The position numbers and the translations under genes were made by a program. A stretch of 14,051 bases of DNA, from the NCBI GenBank assembly GCA_038230775.1, contig JBBRMQ010000097.1:1-14051 (forward strand), given 5' to 3'. Positions 12,167 through 14,051 of the stretch are shown here, piece by piece (position 1 is the stretch's first letter; each line of letters begins with the position of its first letter). The notes under the pieces are model-generated. The model had not been told where the DNA came from. It worked only from the letters and a program-made list of their open reading frames with translations, and searched no databases. The stretch comes from JBBRMQ01 sp038230775 (GTDB taxonomy: Bacteria; Acidobacteriota; Thermoanaerobaculia; Gp7-AA8).

Positions 12167-14051
12167 CGACCACCCGGCGCGATTTCATCCGTATCTCCCT
12201 CGTCGGCGGGGGCGCGCTCCTCATCGCCGGAGGACGTGTTGAAGCCGCACCACGAGGTTCATGGCAGCCTAATGCCTGGATCCGAATCGATCCCGACGGC
12301 AACGTGGTCGTGATCATCGGCAAACAAGAGATGGGCCAGGGCGTACGCACTTCGCTCGCGATGATCGTGGCCGAGGAGCTGGATCTGGATTGGAAGACGA
12401 TCCGGATCGAGCAGGCGTCAACCGGAACGCTGTATACGAACCTCAACACCGGCGGCAGCGGAAGCATCTATCGCGGATGGAAGACGCTGCGTCCCGCGGC
12501 CGCGACCGCGCGCGACGTACTCGTCCGCGCCGCGGCGAAGGAATGGAGCGTCGATCGCGCGACGCTGCGAACCGAAGACGGATTCGTTATCGATGCGCGA
12601 GGCCGGAAACGCTCCTATGGCTCGCTCGCAGCGATCGCCGCCACGCTTGAGGTGCCGAAGGAAGCGCCGCTCAAGAACGCGAAAGACTTCCGCATCATCG
12701 GGCGGCGTATCAAACGCATCGACGGTCCGGCGATCGTCACGGGCGCGGCGAAGTACGGCATCGACACGCGGGTGCCCGGCATGAAGGTCGCGACAGTTGT
12801 CCGATGCCCCGTTCCCGGCGGAAAGTTGAAGTCGTTCGACGGCGCCGAAGCACGAAAGGTGCGCGGCGTTCGCGATGTCGTCGCGATTCCGAACGCGGTT
12901 GCCGTGATCGCGGACAACACCTGGGCCGCGCTGAAGGCACAGTCGTTGGTGCACGTCGAGTGGGACCACGGTCCGAATCACGACTTCGATTCCGATCGCT
13001 ACATCGACTCGTTGCTTGCGGCACCGGGCGAAGGTCGCGTGACGCGGACCGAAGGCGACGTGAATTCGGCGATGAGCGGCGCGGCCACGAAGCTGCGCGC
13101 GCAATACGTTTATCCGTTCTATGCACATGCGCCCGTGGAGACGATGAACGCGATCGCGCGATTCAGCGGAGACTCGTGCGAGATCTGGGCGCCGACGCAG
13201 GCACCGAATCGCGTGCAGGAAGACGTCGCGAAACACGTGGGCATCCCTGCGGCGCGTGTGCACGTGCATCCGACTTTGATCGGCGGCGGTTTCGGACGCC
13301 GGTTAGGCGCGGACTACGCGATCGAAGCCGTCGAGGTGTCGAAGGCCGCGGGCGGCGGGCCCGTGCAGGTCGTTTGGTCGCGCACCGATGACACCCGCTT
13401 CGGCCATCTCCAGCATGCGACGGTCGAATCGATGGAAGGCGCGCTCGACGCGCGCGGCAACGTCATCGCCTGGTCGCACGCCAAAGTGTCCAATCCGATC
13501 ATGTCCATCTTTCCGCCGCCGGGGACCGACGATCCTTGGACGTGGATCGCGTCGGGCCAGGTCGACATCCCCTACACGATTCCTGCGATCCGCACTTCGT
13601 ACGTGTCGGTTCCCTCGCCCGTGCGATATGGGCCATGGCGATCGGTGGAATCGCCGGCCAGCGTCTTCGGTCGCGAGTGTTTCTTCGACGAGCTCGCACA
13701 CGCCGCCGGACGCGATCCCCTCCAGATGCGCCTCGATCTCCTCGGCGGCTCGCAGAAGGTGAAGGTTGGGCCGCGCGAGATCGATCGCGCACGACTTCGT
13801 CGCTTGCTGGAGACCGTCCGCGATCGCTCGGGGTGGGGAAAGCGGACGGGCCAGGGAGTGGCGTGCAACATCTATGACGGCGAGACCTACGTTGCGTACG
13901 TCGTCGAAGTCACGGCGCGCGGCAACGAGTGGCACGTCGACCGCGTGGTGTGCGCGGTGGATTGCGGACCGGTGATCAATCCGACGGGCGTCGAGCAACA
14001 GATCGAAGGCGGCATCGTCTGGGCGCTCACGCAGCTCATGACGGAGATCAC
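12163..14051 (+). CDS. iorB: Molybdopterin-binding large subunit, IorB family (3' end outside window)
   Basis: The frame is open from ATG 12163 to the right edge, 629 codons, so perhaps the last 70-120 residues are missing. The N-terminus TTRRDFIRISLVGGGALLIAG is a twin-arginine signal (TRRDF at 4-8), implying export of the folded, cofactor-loaded complex, probably with iorA carried along. Family marks are GKQEMGQGVRTSLAMIVAEE near the start and IGRRIKRIDGPAIVTGAAKYGID at the second domain. GGGFGRR (374-380), GPWRSVESP (490-498) and DCGPVINPTGVEQQIEGGI (600-618) are the usual IorB molybdopterin-contact regions. The catalytic glutamate expected near the C-terminus (GxGE) is beyond the edge and cannot be checked. 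The substrate is unknown. Confidence 0.93.
   Translation, partial: MTTTRRDFIRISLVGGGALLIAGGRVEAAPRGSWQPNAWIRIDPDGNVVVIIGKQEMGQGVRTSLAMIVAEELDLDWKTIRIEQASTGTLYTNLNTGGSGSIYRGWKTLRPAAATARDVLVRAAAKEWSVDRATLRTEDGFVIDARGRKRSYGSLAAIAATLEVPKEAPLKNAKDFRIIGRRIKRIDGPAIVTGAAKYGIDTRVPGMKVATVVRCPVPGGKLKSFDGAEARKVRGVRDVVAIPNAVAVIADNTWAALKAQSLVHVEWDHGPNHDFDSDRYIDSLLAAPGEGRVTRTEGDVNSAMSGAATKLRAQYVYPFYAHAPVETMNAIARFSGDSCEIWAPTQAPNRVQEDVAKHVGIPAARVHVHPTLIGGGFGRRLGADYAIEAVEVSKAAGGGPVQVVWSRTDDTRFGHLQHATVESMEGALDARGNVIAWSHAKVSNPIMSIFPPPGTDDPWTWIASGQVDIPYTIPAIRTSYVSVPSPVRYGPWRSVESPASVFGRECFFDELAHAAGRDPLQMRLDLLGGSQKVKVGPREIDRARLRRLLETVRDRSGWGKRTGQGVACNIYDGETYVAYVVEVTARGNEWHVDRVVCAVDCGPVINPTGVEQQIEGGIVWALTQLMTEI

Noticed and set aside
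12418..13998. Minus-strand open frames of 283 and 231 residues opposite iorB
   Set aside because: The plus-strand iorB frame is continuous and has all its family motifs; the antisense frames are Arg/His-rich shadows with no family resemblance.
1..14051. A new defence, toxin-antitoxin or secondary-metabolite system
   Set aside because: All protein genes belong to housekeeping, pilus, LPS or oxidoreductase families; no candidate effector, immunity or biosynthetic cluster is visible. The unexplained signal is in the repeats.

Overview
The window is a high-GC, almost fully coding stretch of a Gram-negative chromosome. Two-step ADP-heptose synthesis plus a heptosyltransferase implies heptose-containing LPS. 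The type IV pilus block pilB-pilT-pilC-pilS, an IorAB-type molybdenum hydroxylase and abundant short palindromes that translate to 'PERSEG'-like peptides all suggest an Acidobacteriota-like bacterium or a related environmental lineage. That placement is inference from gene content and repeat style; no rRNA or other taxonomic marker is present.

Layout. (1) 1-683, plus strand: the last 30 codons of a probable L-aspartate oxidase (nadB), overlapping a small class I SAM methyltransferase. (2) 767-7814, minus strand: pilB, pilT, pilC and pilS (assembly ATPase, retraction ATPase, platform protein, sensor kinase), followed by ruvB (Holliday-junction helicase). A well-formed sigma70-type promoter (-35 TTGACC, 17-bp spacer, -10 TACACT) lies just upstream of pilB. 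(3) 7897-11224, minus strand: rfaE1 (heptose-7-phosphate kinase), rfaE2 (heptose-1-phosphate adenylyltransferase), a family 9 heptosyltransferase and a DUF3108 protein, forming an LPS inner-core/envelope unit. (4) 11248-11427, plus strand: a 59-residue cysteine-rich DUF5522-type protein, divergent from rfaE1. (5) 11711-14051, plus strand: iorA and iorB-like subunits of a molybdopterin hydroxylase; iorB runs off the right edge.

The genes are familiar families. The unusual feature is the DNA between them. Almost every junction where genes do not overlap holds a long inverted repeat that touches or contains the upstream gene's stop codon. Five of these hairpins (pilB/pilT, pilT/pilC, pilC/pilS, rfaE1/rfaE2, heptosyltransferase/DUF3108) have arms built from tandem 7-bp units, with a largely different 7-mer at each site. 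A second family shares the core GAGCGTAGCGAGG (methyltransferase/ruvB, pilS/ruvB, DUF5522/iorA). Some repeats have become coding: pilS ends in about 20 repeat-derived residues, and a different palindrome lies in frame inside the heptosyltransferase.

I found no CRISPR array, tRNA, rRNA, transposase, phage gene or defence system. No non-coding stretch exceeds 300 bases; the longest is 11428-11710, which holds nested inverted repeats and the iorA upstream region.
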